Notes: generated from the letters alone by a model not told the origin. A DNA stretch of 64,000 nt from Burkholderia sp. Bp8963 (GCF_003854275.1 NZ_QTQP01000006.1:62001-126000); one strand, 5' to 3'. Positions 28,136 to 38,653 are shown, counted from the first letter of the stretch. Program-made: numbers and translations.

Positions 28136-28325
28136 GGATTCCTCTTCTGGTTGTTTCGTGGATGAATCGACTATAACGGCATGCGGCACTCAAGCATATT
28201 TCCACTTTGTAAGAACTGATGCGCAGGATCGCAACGCAGCCGCGCCGCTAACGTCTTGTAACATTCGGCGCCCGTCGGGGCCGCATCATGCGCGGCCGCG
28301 CACGGGTCGCCCCGTGAAACAAGAC

Positions 28326-28356
28326 AAAACCCCTCGTTCCGAAAAACGAGGGGTTC
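28326..28356 (-). terminator. Terminator of the cyoABCD operon
   Basis: AACCCCTCGTT (28328-28338) pairs perfectly with AACGAGGGGTT (28345-28355). On the minus strand the stem leads into TTTTGTCTT, 79 bases after the cyoD stop. Confidence 0.85.
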
Positions 28357-28433
28357 GTCAGCAGTCTGAAGCGGCACTTGCGCGCCGCTTGTTTCGTTTG
28401 CAGCGATGCCGGGTGGTGTCCCGCGATGCCGCT

Positions 28434-28766
28434 TCAGCGCGACATCATGTTCATGCTGACGTTGTGCATCACCCACAGCGTGCCGATGATCAGGATCGCC
28501 GCAGTCAGCACGGTGTAGCTGAACGCCATCACGTTCCAGCGCTGCCCCGACGAGCCGTTCATGTGCAGGAAATACACGAGATGCACGACGATCTGCACGA
28601 ACGCGAGCGCCGCGAGCGCGACCAGCGACGCGTGCGGCGACAGCACGCCACCCAGCACGAGCCCGAACGACGCGGCCGTGAGCACGACCGACAGGATGAA
28701 CCCCGCGACATAGCCGCAGACGCTGCCGTGCCCTTCTTCAAGTTGAGACGAATGCGACTGGGCCAT
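28434..28766 (-). CDS. cyoD: Cytochrome bo quinol oxidase subunit IV
   Basis: A 110-residue membrane protein with three hydrophobic helices (GYVAGFILSVVLTAASFGLVLGG, LVALAALAFVQIVVHLVYFLHM, VLTAAILIIGTLWVMHNVS). Length and the VQIVVHLVYFLHMN motif match CyoD, the small assembly/stability subunit of the bo-type ubiquinol oxidase. It starts one base after the cyoC stop. Last gene of cyoABCD. Confidence 0.95.
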   Translation of the reverse strand: MAQSHSSQLEEGHGSVCGYVAGFILSVVLTAASFGLVLGGVLSPHASLVALAALAFVQIVVHLVYFLHMNGSSGQRWNVMAFSYTVLTAAILIIGTLWVMHNVSMNMMSR

Positions 28767-29381
28767 TTAGATCACGCTCGCAAGATAGACAAAGGAAAAC
28801 ACGCAGATCCACACGATGTCGAGGAAGTGCCAGAACAGGCTCAGGCACGTCAGGCGCCGGATGTCGCGATCGGTCAGCTCGGGCCGCGCGACGATCTGCG
28901 CGACCAGCACGATCATCCACACGAGGCCGGCCGTCACGTGCAGCCCGTGCGTGCCGACCAGCGTGAAGAACGACGACAGGAACGCGCTGCGCTGCGGGCC
29001 CGCGCCTTCCGCGATCAGGTGCGAGAACTCGCGCAGTTCCATCGCGAGGAACGCCGCGCCGAGCACGAACGTCACCGCGAGCCAGCCGAGCGTTGCGCCG
29101 CGCTTGCCGCGGTACGCGCCGAGCATCGCGAAGCCGTACGTGATGCTGGACAGCAGCAGCGCCGCGGTCTCGACCGCGACGCCCGGGATGTCGAACAGGT
29201 CTTTTCCGGTCGGCCCGCCCGCGAACTGGTGGCCGAGCACCGCGAACGTCGCGAACAGCGCCGCGAAGATCACGCAGTCGGTCATCAGGTACAGCCAGAA
29301 ACCGAACACCGAATGCGACGGCGGATGATCGTCCGCGTGATCGTGCACGTGCAGGTTCACGTCCAGGGTTTTCTGCAACAT
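28767..29381 (-). CDS. cyoC: Cytochrome bo quinol oxidase subunit III
   Basis: A 204-residue subunit III with five hydrophobic helices: FGFWLYLMTDCVIFAALFATFAVL, then ETAALLLSSITYGFAMLGA, FVLGAAFLAMELREF, TLVGTHGLHVTAGLVWMIV and LFWHFLDIVWICVFSFVYL. The TLVGTHGLHV and WHFLDIVWI motifs are conserved in CyoC/CoxC. Its ATG shares one base with the cyoB stop (TGATG), i.e. tight coupling. Confidence 0.96.
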   Translation of the reverse strand: MLQKTLDVNLHVHDHADDHPPSHSVFGFWLYLMTDCVIFAALFATFAVLGHQFAGGPTGKDLFDIPGVAVETAALLLSSITYGFAMLGAYRGKRGATLGWLAVTFVLGAAFLAMELREFSHLIAEGAGPQRSAFLSSFFTLVGTHGLHVTAGLVWMIVLVAQIVARPELTDRDIRRLTCLSLFWHFLDIVWICVFSFVYLASVI

Positions 29382-31387
29382 CAGTTGGCCTCCAGTTCCA
29401 CGTCGTCGACACGCGCGGCCACGCGCGTCTTGCCTTGCTTCTCTTCGATCCGCCGCACGGTTGACGCGGGGATGTAATAACCATCGTTGTCACGCGAGCT
29501 GTAGATCGCGAGCGTCGCAACGATGCCGACCAGCCCGGCGATCGCGAGCCACCAGATGTGCCACACGAGCGCGAAGCCGAGCGCGAGGCTGAAGATCCCG
29601 ATCACGAGGCCTGCGCACGTATTCGACGGCATGTGGATGTCGCGCAACGTCGCCGGATTCGGCCGGCCGTCGCCGCGCGCCTTCATGTCGGCATACGCAT
29701 CGAGCGAACGCACTTGCGGAATCGCCGCGAAGTTGTACGCCGGCGGCGGCGACGTCGTCGCCCATTCGAGCGTACGGCCGCCCCACGGATCGCCCGTCGA
29801 GTCGCGATACTGCGGCAGGTTGCGGTTGCGGATGCTGACCACGAGCTGCAGCAGCTGGCAGCCGATGCCGATCGCAATCAGCACCGCGCCGAACGCGGCG
29901 ACGAGCAGCCACGGATGCCACGCCGGGTTGTCGTAATGGTTCAGGCGGCGCGTCATGCCCATGAAGCCGAGCACGTAGAGCGGCACGAACGCGACGTAGA
30001 AGCCGACCTGCCAGAACCAGAACGCGGCCTTGCCGAGCGTCTCGTTCAGCTTGAAGCCGAACGCCTTCGGGAACCAGTAATTGAAGCCCGCGAGATAGCC
30101 GAACAGCACGCCGCCGATGATCACGTTGTGGAAGTGCGCGATCAGGAACAGGCTGTTGTGCAGCACGAAGTCCGCGCCGGGAATCGCCATCATCACGCCG
30201 GTCATCCCGCCGAGCGTGAACGTGACCATGAAGCCGATCGTCCACAGCACCGGCGTCGTGAATTCGATCCGGCCGCGGTACATCGTAAACAGCCAGTTGA
30301 ACACCTTCACGCCGGTCGGGATCGCGATGATCATCGTCATGATCCCGAAGAACGCGTTCACGTTCGCGCCCGAGCCCATCGTGAAGAAGTGATGCAGCCA
30401 CACGAGGAACGACAGCACCATGATCGCGCAGGTCGCGTACACCATCGTCTTGTAGCCGAACAGCGGCTTCTTCGCGAACGTCGCAATGACTTCCGAGAAG
30501 ATCCCGAACGCCGGCAGGATCAGGATGTACACCTCCGGATGCCCCCACGCCCAGATCAGGTTCAGGTACAGCATCGCGTTGCCGCCGGCTTCGTTCGTGA
30601 AGAAGTGCATGCCGAAGTAGCGGTCGAGGCCGAGCAGCGCGAGCGTCGCGGTGAGGATCGGGAACGACGCCATGATCAGCACGTTCGTGCACAGCGCGGT
30701 CCACGTGAACACCGGCATCTTCATCAGCGTCATGCCCGGCGCGCGCATCTTGATGATCGTCACGAAGAAGTTCACGCCCGTCAGCAGCGTGCCGACGCCG
30801 GAAATCTGCAGCGCCCACAGGTAGTAGTCGACGCCGACGCCCGGGCTGTACTGCAGCTCGGAGAGCGGCGGATACGCGAGCCAGCCCGTCTGCGCGAATT
30901 CGCCGATCACGAGCGAGATGTTGATCAGGATCGCGCTGACCGCCGTCATCCAGAACGACAGCGAGTTGATGAACGGGAACGCGACGTCGCGCGCGCCGAT
31001 CTGCAGCGGCACGATCAGGTTCATCAGGCCGACCATGAACACCATCGCCATGAAGAAGATCATGATCACGCCATGCGCGGTGAAGATCTGGTCATAGTGA
31101 TGCGGCGGCAGGAAGCCGGGCGCGTTGTACGACAGCGCGAGCTGCAGGCGCATCATGATCGCGTCGGCGAAGCCGCGCAGCAGCATGATGAATGCGACGA
31201 TGATGTACATCACGCCGATCTTCTTGTGATCGACCGACGTGAGCCATTCGCTCCACAGCCATTTCCACCGGCCGGTGATCGTCAGCGCGGCGAGTATCCC
31301 CAGCACGACGAGCCCCATGAAGGCGCCCGCCCCCATGATGATGGGCTGATCGAACGGGATCGCCGAAAGTGTCAGTTTGCCGAACAT
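29381..31387 (-). CDS. cyoB: Cytochrome bo quinol oxidase subunit I
   Basis: The 668-residue catalytic haem-copper subunit that reduces O2 and pumps protons. His105 in [10 protein letters not shown] is a haem b ligand. His283 and Tyr287 in [10 protein letters not shown] form the Cu(B) site with its His-Tyr crosslink. Asp134 in GARDVAFP is the D-channel entry residue and [11 protein letters not shown] is conserved. Length equals E. coli CyoB (663). Haem O synthesis (cyoE) is not in the window. Located in the inner membrane; oxidises ubiquinol. Confidence 0.97.
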   Translation of the reverse strand: MFGKLTLSAIPFDQPIIMGAGAFMGLVVLGILAALTITGRWKWLWSEWLTSVDHKKIGVMYIIVAFIMLLRGFADAIMMRLQLALSYNAPGFLPPHHYDQIFTAHGVIMIFFMAMVFMVGLMNLIVPLQIGARDVAFPFINSLSFWMTAVSAILINISLVIGEFAQTGWLAYPPLSELQYSPGVGVDYYLWALQISGVGTLLTGVNFFVTIIKMRAPGMTLMKMPVFTWTALCTNVLIMASFPILTATLALLGLDRYFGMHFFTNEAGGNAMLYLNLIWAWGHPEVYILILPAFGIFSEVIATFAKKPLFGYKTMVYATCAIMVLSFLVWLHHFFTMGSGANVNAFFGIMTMIIAIPTGVKVFNWLFTMYRGRIEFTTPVLWTIGFMVTFTLGGMTGVMMAIPGADFVLHNSLFLIAHFHNVIIGGVLFGYLAGFNYWFPKAFGFKLNETLGKAAFWFWQVGFYVAFVPLYVLGFMGMTRRLNHYDNPAWHPWLLVAAFGAVLIAIGIGCQLLQLVVSIRNRNLPQYRDSTGDPWGGRTLEWATTSPPPAYNFAAIPQVRSLDAYADMKARGDGRPNPATLRDIHMPSNTCAGLVIGIFSLALGFALVWHIWWLAIAGLVGIVATLAIYSSRDNDGYYIPASTVRRIEEKQGKTRVAARVDDVELEAN

Positions 31388-31390
31388 GCG

Positions 31391-32278
31391 TTATCCCTTC
31401 GTTCCGCAGGCGGCGTCCTTCAGGTCGAGGACGTGGCCATCGTTGTATTTCGCGATGATGTTGTGGAAGAGCTTCGGATCGACCGACGAGAAGTAGCGCA
31501 CGGGCGCCTTCTCGCTCGGCTGTGCGACCGTGCCGTACGCGGTCATGTCGAGCCGGTCGGACGACGCCCTCACCTTCTGCACCCACGCGTCGAACTGCTC
31601 GCGCGGCTCGGCGAGCGTGCGGAACTTCATGTCGGAGAAGCCTCGGCCGCTGAAGTTCGCGGACGTGCCCGCGTAATCGCCCGCTTCATCGGCGATCAGG
31701 TGCAGGCGCGTCTGCATGCCGGCCATCGCGTAGACCTGGCCGCCGAGCTGCGGGATGAAGAACGAGTTCATCACCGAATCCGACGTGATACGGAAGTTCA
31801 CCGGCGTGCCGACCGGAATCGCAAGCTGGTTGACCGACGCGATGCCCAGCTCCGGATAGATGAACAGCCACTTCCAGTCGAGCGCGACGACTTCGACATC
31901 GATCGGCTTCACCGACGATTCGAGCGGCTTGTACGGGTCAAGCTCGTGCGTGGTCTTCCACGTGAGGACGCCGAGGAACAGGATGATCAGCGTCGGCACC
32001 GTCCAGATCACGACTTCGATCGCGGTCGAGTGCGACCACTCGGGCGCATAGGTCGCGTTGCGGTTCGACGCGCGATAGCGCCACGCGAAGTAAAGCGTGA
32101 GCAGGATCACCGGCACGACGACGATCAGCATCGCCCACGTCGACGTCGCGATCAGCGACTTCTCCGCGGCGCCAATGCTCCCTTTCGGATTTAGTACATC
32201 TAAGTTACACCCTGAAAGGCTCAATGCCGCGCCGACTGAAAGCAGCGCCGACAAGCCTCTTGAAGCTCTTCTATTCAT
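31391..32278 (-). CDS. cyoA: Cytochrome bo quinol oxidase subunit II
   Basis: A 295-residue lipoprotein subunit II: signal peptide with lipobox LSGC (Cys near residue 24), two transmembrane helices (STWAMLIVVVPVILLTLYFAWRY; AIEVVIWTVPTLIILFLGVLTW) and a periplasmic cupredoxin-like domain. The Cu(A)-binding Cys/His cluster of cytochrome c oxidases is absent, as expected for a quinol oxidase (the region reads GMQTRLHLIADEAGDYAG). First gene of cyoABCD; the 226-base gap to the upstream NuoM gene is AT-rich and probably contains the promoter. Confidence 0.95.
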   Translation of the reverse strand: MNRRASRGLSALLSVGAALSLSGCNLDVLNPKGSIGAAEKSLIATSTWAMLIVVVPVILLTLYFAWRYRASNRNATYAPEWSHSTAIEVVIWTVPTLIILFLGVLTWKTTHELDPYKPLESSVKPIDVEVVALDWKWLFIYPELGIASVNQLAIPVGTPVNFRITSDSVMNSFFIPQLGGQVYAMAGMQTRLHLIADEAGDYAGTSANFSGRGFSDMKFRTLAEPREQFDAWVQKVRASSDRLDMTAYGTVAQPSEKAPVRYFSSVDPKLFHNIIAKYNDGHVLDLKDAACGTKG

Positions 32279-32504
32279 TACACAGCCTGGTCGTCATTGA
32301 ATCCGTTGCGTATGCCCGATGCACAATCGATCCACGAAAGTGCCCGAATCATACGGCGAGCGGATTGTATGAAAATCAACACTAGAGGAAAATCATCATT
32401 TCAGTTTTTACGCTGAGTCAGATTGTCGCGGGGGTGCGTCGCATGCGCGCACGCGAGCCCACCGCGCGCGGCAGCGAACAGGGAGCGAATGCGCGCGGCA
32501 ACGA
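32279..32504 (-). promoter_or_regulatory. Likely cyo promoter region
   Basis: The spacer between the NuoM-like gene and cyoA has an AT-rich core (about 32340-32415). Plausible -10-like hexamers on the minus strand are CATACAAT and TATGAT, but no clear -35 stands out. I do not see an unambiguous terminator for the upstream gene, so read-through is possible. Confidence 0.4.
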
Positions 32505-34034
32505 TCAGTCGTGCGCGGACACCATGTAGGCCGGCTGCGCGGGCGCGACGCCGTCCGCTGCCGGCACCTTCGAGTGATCGGCTTCGTCGATCAGGCGCGC
32601 GACCGTCGGATCGATCGCATCGGTGAACGGCTTCGGATCGATGCCGACCATCAGCACGACGAGCGCGAGCGACGCGAACATCACGATCTCGCGGCGGCTC
32701 AGGTCGGCAAGCTGCGCGATGCGCGGGCTCGCGATCTTGCCGAACACCACGCGCTTGAGCATCCACAGCGTGTACGACGCGCTGAAGATCAGCGTCAGCG
32801 CGGCGAGCGCGCCGATCCAGAAGTTGAAGCGGATCGCGCCCATGATGACCATGAACTCGCCGACGAAGCCCGACGTGCCCGGCAGCCCGATGTTCGCCAT
32901 CGAGAACAGCAGCGCGAACGTCGCGAAACGCGGCATCACGTTCGCGACACCGCCGTATTCGGCAATCGCGCGGGTTTTCGTGCGGTCGGCCAGCACGCTC
33001 ACGCAGAGCAGCATCGCGCCGGCGACGAAGCCGTACGACACGAGTTGCACGATCGCGCCTTCGACACCAATCCGGTTGAACAGGAACAGGCCGAGCGTGA
33101 CGAGCCCCATGTGCGCGACCGTCGAATACGCGAGCAGCTTCGCGAGATCGGTCTGCGCGAGCGCGAGCAGGCTCGCGTAGACGATCGCGAACAGCGACAG
33201 CGCGATCACCGCCGGCGCGAAGAAGTGGCTCGCGTCCGGCGTGATCGGCAGCGCGAAGCGCAGGAACCCGTAGCCGCCGAGCTTCAGCATGCCGAGCATC
33301 AGCGCGGCGCCCGTCGGGCCGTCCGAGTACACGTCGCGCAGCCACGTATGCACCGGCCACATCGGCACCTTGACCGCGAACGCCGCGAAGAAGCCGAGGA
33401 ACACCAGCAGTTGCGGCGCGAAGCCGAGCTGCAGCGTGCGCCAGGCCGTCATGTCGAACGTATGCGATTGCGCGTACAGGTACAGCATCGCCATCAGCAG
33501 CAGCAGCGAGCCCGCGAGCGAGATGAAGAAGAACTTCACCGCCGCATACACGCGTTGCTCGCGGCCCCAGGTGCCGATCAGTAGGTAGAGCGGAATCAGC
33601 GTCGCCTCGAAGAAGATGAAGAACAGCAGGCCGTCCTGCGCTGCGAACACGCCGACCATCAGTCCCGACAGGATCAGGAACGACGCGAGGTATTGCGCGA
33701 CGCGCACCGTGATCGACTCCCACGACGCGATCACGATCACGAGCGTGGTGAACGCGGTCAGCACGACGAGCCACAGCGACGCGCCGTCGATGCCGAGGCG
33801 CCAGCCCGAATCGAATGCGGCGAGCCAGTTGCGGTGCTCGACGAATTGCAGCGCGGCCGAATGGGTATCGAAGCCCGTGACGAGCGGCACGACGGCCGCG
33901 AACCCTGCGAGCGCGCCGGCGAGCGCGATCAGCCGCGTGCGGCGTGGATGGCGGTCGGAACCGGCGCGCAACAGGCACACGCCGAACAGGATCGGAACCC
34001 AGATCGCCAGGCTCAGATAGGGGAAATCATGCAT
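32505..34034 (-). CDS. Stand-alone NADH-quinone oxidoreductase subunit M (NuoM-like)
   Basis: A 509-residue polytopic membrane protein of the complex I/Mrp antiporter family. Key proton-path residues are retained: Glu143 (FFIFFEATLIPLYLLIG), Lys222 (FAVKVPMWPVHTWL) and Lys251 (LGMLKLGGYGF); NIGLPGTSGFVGEF is the conserved C-terminal loop. No other nuo or mrp genes are in the window; it sits directly upstream of cyoABCD on the same strand. It may be a second NuoM copy, or part of a separate ion-translocating module; sequence alone does not decide. The start at 34034 begins MHDFPYLSLA. Confidence 0.88.
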   Translation of the reverse strand: MHDFPYLSLAIWVPILFGVCLLRAGSDRHPRRTRLIALAGALAGFAAVVPLVTGFDTHSAALQFVEHRNWLAAFDSGWRLGIDGASLWLVVLTAFTTLVIVIASWESITVRVAQYLASFLILSGLMVGVFAAQDGLLFFIFFEATLIPLYLLIGTWGREQRVYAAVKFFFISLAGSLLLLMAMLYLYAQSHTFDMTAWRTLQLGFAPQLLVFLGFFAAFAVKVPMWPVHTWLRDVYSDGPTGAALMLGMLKLGGYGFLRFALPITPDASHFFAPAVIALSLFAIVYASLLALAQTDLAKLLAYSTVAHMGLVTLGLFLFNRIGVEGAIVQLVSYGFVAGAMLLCVSVLADRTKTRAIAEYGGVANVMPRFATFALLFSMANIGLPGTSGFVGEFMVIMGAIRFNFWIGALAALTLIFSASYTLWMLKRVVFGKIASPRIAQLADLSRREIVMFASLALVVLMVGIDPKPFTDAIDPTVARLIDEADHSKVPAADGVAPAQPAYMVSAHD

Positions 34035-34653
34035 GTCAGTCAAACCTTGAGAGGGTCGTGCGCTGGATCGGGGGCAGGCGCGACGAAAGGAACGAAATGG
34101 AATCGACAGGTAGATTTCGTGGATCGCCGGCGTCGGGCAAATGTAAAGCGGCATCAAGCGGTAACTTGACGCCGCGCAAATGCTGCCGGGTTAACGAGCA
34201 TAAGGCGGTTGATTATTTTTTGCAGCGCAGCAAATGCGTTTTTTCGCGAATCAGCAACATGCACATGATTTTTATGTGTAATTTTGCGTCATGAACAGGT
34301 GCGATCTCGATCGATTATCGATGCAACGCCGCATTTTTGACTCGACCGGCCGGTGTCGCTCATGCGACGACATCGCTTGTCAGTCGCCACATCGCAGCTG
34401 ATGATGGCTGGCAATGCTTACAGAATTCCTTACGATTAAATATCAGTCATGCTTTCCACGTCACTGGCTGGCAGGCAAATCGCGTCGATTGGTGAACGCC
34501 GCGCCTGCCCCCTTCCATCCGGTTGCCCCGCTACAGCAACCCACATCGCTTGCGCGCAAATCCGCGCACACGGAACTATTCGGCTCCGGCAGCGATCATG
34601 TTAACTACCACCACCGCAGTCCTCGACGGGCCACCGCCCTGGCGCGCGCCCGC
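34035..34653. promoter_or_regulatory. Divergent AT-rich spacer between the NuoM-like and MscS genes
   Basis: 619 bases without a supported gene. The middle (about 34190-34300 and 34395-34450) is unusually AT-rich for this genome. A 36-codon open frame from 34290 has no supporting feature. Both flanking genes are transcribed outward, so promoters for both must lie here; I cannot place them with confidence. Confidence 0.45.
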
Positions 34654-37125
34654 ATGTCACCCATGCGACACCTCCTGCTCGGCTCGCTGCTCGCCCTATT
34701 CGTCATCACCGCCGATGCGGCTCCCCCTTCACCGGCTGGCGCGTCGGCCGCTTCCGGCGCCGTGCCTGCGCTGACGCCGCAGCAGGCGCAACAGGCGCTC
34801 GCCGTGCTCGAGAATCCGCACGAGCGTGCGCAGGTCGAAACGACCTTGCGCGCGATCGCCGCCGCGGGCGCGCTGAGCACGCCCACGTTAGCCGCGAATT
34901 CGGCGGTGCCGGCGAGCGCCGCATCTACGGCCGCATCAACGGCTGCGATGCCGCCTGCGCTCACGTCGAACGGCCTTGCGTCGATGCTCGTTCGTCAGGG
35001 CTCGCGCTGGGCAACGGAAATCGGCAGCGCGCTGAGTGAGTCGCTGCAATCGCTGCACGACGTCGGCTCGGTCGGCACCTGGTGGCGCAACACGCTGGTC
35101 CGCGCGGACGAACGTGCCGATCTCGCGCACGCACTGTCGATCATCGTCGCCGTGCTGCTGCCCGCGCTCGTCGTCGAATGGCTCGCGAGGCGGCTGCTGC
35201 GACGCACGCTGACCGCGCTGGCCGCGCGTCGCGCGGGCATGTCGCGCCGCAACGCATCTGGCCCGCAAGCGTCCGACGACGATCCGGATACGGCCGATGC
35301 AACAGATGCAGCCGATGCGGCCAACGCGGCGCAGCCGCCGGATTCCCCCGATGCGACACGGGCATCGTTGCGGGGACGCGGCCACGCGCAGCTTCATCGC
35401 ACGCTGCTGTACCGGATGCCGCGCGCAATCGCCAGCCTGCTGCTGCGTGCGGTGCCGCTGCTCGTGTTCGTCGGCGCCGCGAGCCTGACCACGTCGCTCC
35501 TCGCCGCCAACGGCACGCCGGCCGAGACCGCGCTCGAATCGCTGATCGACATCTACGTGATCTGCCGCCTGATCGCGATCGTGAGCCAGCTGTTCTTCCA
35601 GCCGGACGCGCCGCAATTGCGCCTGCTGCATATCGGCGACCGGTGGGCGGGCTTCGCGCAGCACTCGATCGGCCGCATCGTGCTCGTCGTCGGTGGCTGC
35701 ACGGCCGTCATCGAGATCGCCGCGAACTTCGGCCTCAGTGAAGCGGGCCACGTCGCGCTGCTGAAGACCGTCGCGCTCGTCGGCCATGTGATGGTGTCGG
35801 TGCTGATCCTCCAATGCAGCCGCCCCGTCGCCGCGCGGATCCGTGCGCTCGGCGCGGGCCGGCCGTCGTTCGCGGTCGCCGGCAATGCGCTCGCGGACGC
35901 ATGGGCGCCCGCGGCGGTCTTCGTCGTGATGGCGCTGTGGTTCGTGTGGGCGCTCGACGTCCACCACGGCTACCGCGTGCTGATCACGCTCGGCGGCCGC
36001 TCGATCGCCGCGATGGTCGGCATGCGTATCGTGTCGATCGTCGTGTTCGGCGCGCTCGCGCGCGTGTTCGAGCGCGAAGACGACCACACGCTCGTCCATC
36101 GCCACGCGTACCGCTACTACCCGCTGCTGCGGCAACTGGTGTCGGCCTTCATCGGCATCGTGACGATCGTGCTGCTGCTGCGGATCTGGGGCGTACCGGT
36201 GTTCCGCGCGTTCGAGTCCGGTACGATCGGGCACCGTCTCGCGTCGGCGCTCGCGACGATCGCGATTGCCGCCGTCATCGCGCTCGTCGCGTGGGAAGCC
36301 GCGAACATCGCGATCGAACGGCGCCTCCAGCAGTGGACCCGCGACGGCAACCTGATGCGCGCGGCGCGGCTGCGCACGCTGCTGCCGATGATCCGTTCGC
36401 TGCTGTTCGTGCTCATCGCGCTCGTCGTCGTGCTGACGGGCCTGAGCGAGCTCGGCGTGAACGTCGGCCCGCTGCTCGCGGGCGCCAGCATCTTCGGCGT
36501 TGCGCTCGGCTTCGGCTCGCAGAAGCTCGTGCAGGACTTCATCACCGGCATCTTCCTGCTGATGGAGAACGCGATGCAGGTGGGCGACTGGGTCACGCTC
36601 GCCGGCGTATCGGGCACGGTCGAGTACCTGTCGATCCGCACGGTGCGACTGCGTGCCGGCGACGGCTCGCTGCACACGGTCCCGTTCAGCTCGGTGACGA
36701 CCGTCAACAACACGAATCGCGGGCTCGGCAACGCGGCCGTCAAGGTCAGCGTCGCGTACGGCGAGGACATCGATCGCGCGATCGCGACACTGAAGGAAAT
36801 CGGCGCTGCGTTACGCGACGATCCGAAGTACCGCGACGACATCCTGTCGGATTTCAGCTATTGGGGCGTCGACCAGGTCGACGGCGCGGCGATCGCGCTG
36901 AGCGGGCAGATGCAGTGCAAGGACACGACGCGCTGGGGCGTGCAGCGCGAATTCAACCGGCGGATCGCCGATACGTTCCGCGCACGCGGGATCCGGATCG
37001 CGAATCCGCAACGCAGCCTGGTCGCGCGCGAGGAGGATGCGTCGGGGGATGACGACAGCGACGGCGCACGCAACACGGCGAACGCGCCGACGAGGCCCGG
37101 CACGCGCCCGCCCAGGCCCAATTGA
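34654..37125 (+). CDS. Large MscS-family mechanosensitive channel
   Basis: An 823-residue multi-helix MscS homologue resembling YbiO. A signal peptide (MRHLLLGSLLALFVITADA) precedes an Ala/Pro/Ser-rich periplasmic region (residues ~25-110). There are about ten transmembrane helices, then the pore helix GPLLAGASIFGVALGFGSQKLVQDFITGIFLLMENAMQVGDWV and a cytoplasmic beta domain (SGTVEYLSIRTVRLR, VPFSSVTTVNN). The tail is charged and Pro-rich. The start was set at 34654 because the frame further upstream is not hydrophobic or conserved. By family it releases solutes on osmotic down-shock. Closed by a bidirectional terminator. Confidence 0.88.
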   Translation: MSPMRHLLLGSLLALFVITADAAPPSPAGASAASGAVPALTPQQAQQALAVLENPHERAQVETTLRAIAAAGALSTPTLAANSAVPASAASTAASTAAMPPALTSNGLASMLVRQGSRWATEIGSALSESLQSLHDVGSVGTWWRNTLVRADERADLAHALSIIVAVLLPALVVEWLARRLLRRTLTALAARRAGMSRRNASGPQASDDDPDTADATDAADAANAAQPPDSPDATRASLRGRGHAQLHRTLLYRMPRAIASLLLRAVPLLVFVGAASLTTSLLAANGTPAETALESLIDIYVICRLIAIVSQLFFQPDAPQLRLLHIGDRWAGFAQHSIGRIVLVVGGCTAVIEIAANFGLSEAGHVALLKTVALVGHVMVSVLILQCSRPVAARIRALGAGRPSFAVAGNALADAWAPAAVFVVMALWFVWALDVHHGYRVLITLGGRSIAAMVGMRIVSIVVFGALARVFEREDDHTLVHRHAYRYYPLLRQLVSAFIGIVTIVLLLRIWGVPVFRAFESGTIGHRLASALATIAIAAVIALVAWEAANIAIERRLQQWTRDGNLMRAARLRTLLPMIRSLLFVLIALVVVLTGLSELGVNVGPLLAGASIFGVALGFGSQKLVQDFITGIFLLMENAMQVGDWVTLAGVSGTVEYLSIRTVRLRAGDGSLHTVPFSSVTTVNNTNRGLGNAAVKVSVAYGEDIDRAIATLKEIGAALRDDPKYRDDILSDFSYWGVDQVDGAAIALSGQMQCKDTTRWGVQREFNRRIADTFRARGIRIANPQRSLVAREEDASGDDDSDGARNTANAPTRPGTRPPRPN

Positions 37126-37150
37126 CGAACGGGACGAACCGGAAAAAGAA

Positions 37151-37182
37151 AAGCCCCGCAAGTCCTGGAACTTGCGGGGCTT
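37151..37182. terminator. Bidirectional terminator between the MscS gene and tRNA-Ser
   Basis: AAGCCCCGCAAGT (37151-37163) pairs perfectly with ACTTGCGGGGCTT (37170-37182) around a 6-base loop, with A-rich sequence on the left and T-rich on the right. Confidence 0.9.
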
Positions 37183-37195
37183 GTTCCGCCATTTC

Positions 37196-37289
37196 TGGCG
37201 GAGACGGAGGGATTCGAACCCTCGATCCAGGTTTTGGCCCAGATGCTCCCTTAGCAGGGGAGTGCCTTCGACCTCTCGGCCACGTCTCC
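37196..37289 (-). tRNA. tRNA-Ser(GCT)
   Basis: A 94-base class II tRNA with a long variable arm and encoded CCA. Acceptor GGAGACG/CGTCTCC; anticodon stem CTCCC/GGGAG around loop CTGCTAA gives anticodon GCT (AGC/AGU codons). Downstream of lysC on the same strand. Confidence 0.96.
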
Positions 37290-37402
37290 CAAACTTTCGC
37301 TCGCACCAGGGAGGCAGTGCGACGAGAACGAAATAATATAGGGTTTCAAACCGCGCGTCAATTTCCGTGATGCATTTTCTTCGATGCATCACGAAAATTT
37401 CA

Positions 37403-38653
37403 TTACGCCTGGTCGAGTTCGAATGCCTTGTGCAGCGCGCGGACGGCCAGTTCCATGTACTTTTCGTCGATCAGCACCGAAATCTTGATTTCGGACGTCG
37501 AGATCATCTGGATGTTGATGCCCTCTTCCGACAGCGTACGGAACATCTTGCTCGCGACACCGACGTGCGAACGCATGCCGACGCCGACGACCGACACCTT
37601 CGACACCTTCGGGTCGCCCTGCACCTGCTCGGCGTTCACGTGGCCCTTGACCTGGTTGGTCAGGATGTCCATCGCGCGCTGGTAGTCACCGCGGCCGACC
37701 GTGAACGTGAAGTCCGTCTTGCCTTGCACGCTCTGGTTCTGGATGATCATGTCGACGTCGATGTTCGCGTCGGCGACCGGGCCGAGGATCTGATACGCGA
37801 TGCCCGGCTTGTCGGGCACGCCCATCACCGCAATGCGTGCTTCGTCGCGCTGGAACGCGATGCCGGAAATGACTGCCTTTTCCATGGTCTCGTCTTCTTC
37901 AAAAGTAATCAGGGTGCCCGAGCGCATTTCTTCGTCGAGCGCAATCAGCGGATCGGTCAGGCTCGACAGCACACGCGTCTTCACCTGGTATTTCCCGGCG
38001 AATTCGACCGAGCGGATCTGCAGGACCTTCGAGCCGAGGCTCGCCATCTCCAGCATCTCCTCGAACGTCACGCGATCGAGGCGGCGCGCCTCTTCGACCA
38101 CGCGCGGATCGGTCGTGTAGACGCCGTCGACGTCCGTATAGATCAGGCACTCTTCGGCATCCAGCGCAGCCGCGACCGCCACCGCCGACGTGTCCGAGCC
38201 GCCGCGGCCGAGCGTCGTGATGTGGCCGTCCGGATCGACGCCCTGGAAGCCTGTGATGATCACGACCTTGCCGCCGTTCAGATCGGCCTTCACGCGCTCG
38301 TCGTCGATCGAGTGGATGCGCGCTTTCGTGAAGGCGCTGTCGGTCTTGATCGGCACTTGCCAGCCGGCGTAGCTCACGGCCTCGACACCGATTTCCTGCA
38401 GCGCGATCGACAGCAGGCCGACGCTGACCTGCTCGCCGGTCGACGCGATCATGTCGAGCTCACGCGGGCTCGGCTGGCTCGAAATCTCTTTCGCGAGACC
38501 GAGCAGACGGTTGGTTTCGCCGGACATCGCGGACGGCACGACCACCATCTGGTGCCCGGCCTGATGCCATTTTGCGACGCGTTTCGCGACGTTCTTGATG
38601 CGCTCGACCGAGCCCATCGAAGTGCCGCCGTATTTATGTACGATGAGTGCCAT
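37403..38653 (-). CDS. lysC: Aspartate kinase
   Basis: A 416-residue monofunctional aspartokinase, first step of the Lys/Thr/Met (and diaminopimelate) pathway. The kinase domain begins with [11 protein letters not shown] (residues 5-15) and has [16 protein letters not shown]; the C-terminal part holds two ACT domains ([23 protein letters not shown] and [19 protein letters not shown]), so feedback inhibition is expected. The gene probably has an internal start for a beta subunit in relatives; I do not claim it here. dapA of the same pathway is at 58 kb. No lysine riboswitch is recognised upstream. Confidence 0.96.
   Translation of the reverse strand: MALIVHKYGGTSMGSVERIKNVAKRVAKWHQAGHQMVVVPSAMSGETNRLLGLAKEISSQPSPRELDMIASTGEQVSVGLLSIALQEIGVEAVSYAGWQVPIKTDSAFTKARIHSIDDERVKADLNGGKVVIITGFQGVDPDGHITTLGRGGSDTSAVAVAAALDAEECLIYTDVDGVYTTDPRVVEEARRLDRVTFEEMLEMASLGSKVLQIRSVEFAGKYQVKTRVLSSLTDPLIALDEEMRSGTLITFEEDETMEKAVISGIAFQRDEARIAVMGVPDKPGIAYQILGPVADANIDVDMIIQNQSVQGKTDFTFTVGRGDYQRAMDILTNQVKGHVNAEQVQGDPKVSKVSVVGVGMRSHVGVASKMFRTLSEEGINIQMISTSEIKISVLIDEKYMELAVRALHKAFELDQA

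Noticed and set aside
29558-32194. Long plus-strand open frame antisense to cyoB/cyoA
   Set aside because: Arg/His/Glu-rich translation with no motif; cyoB and cyoA on the other strand have intact catalytic residues.
34290-34400. 36-codon open frame in the NuoM-MscS spacer
   Set aside because: No ribosome binding site, no homology pattern, chance length in the AT-rich spacer.
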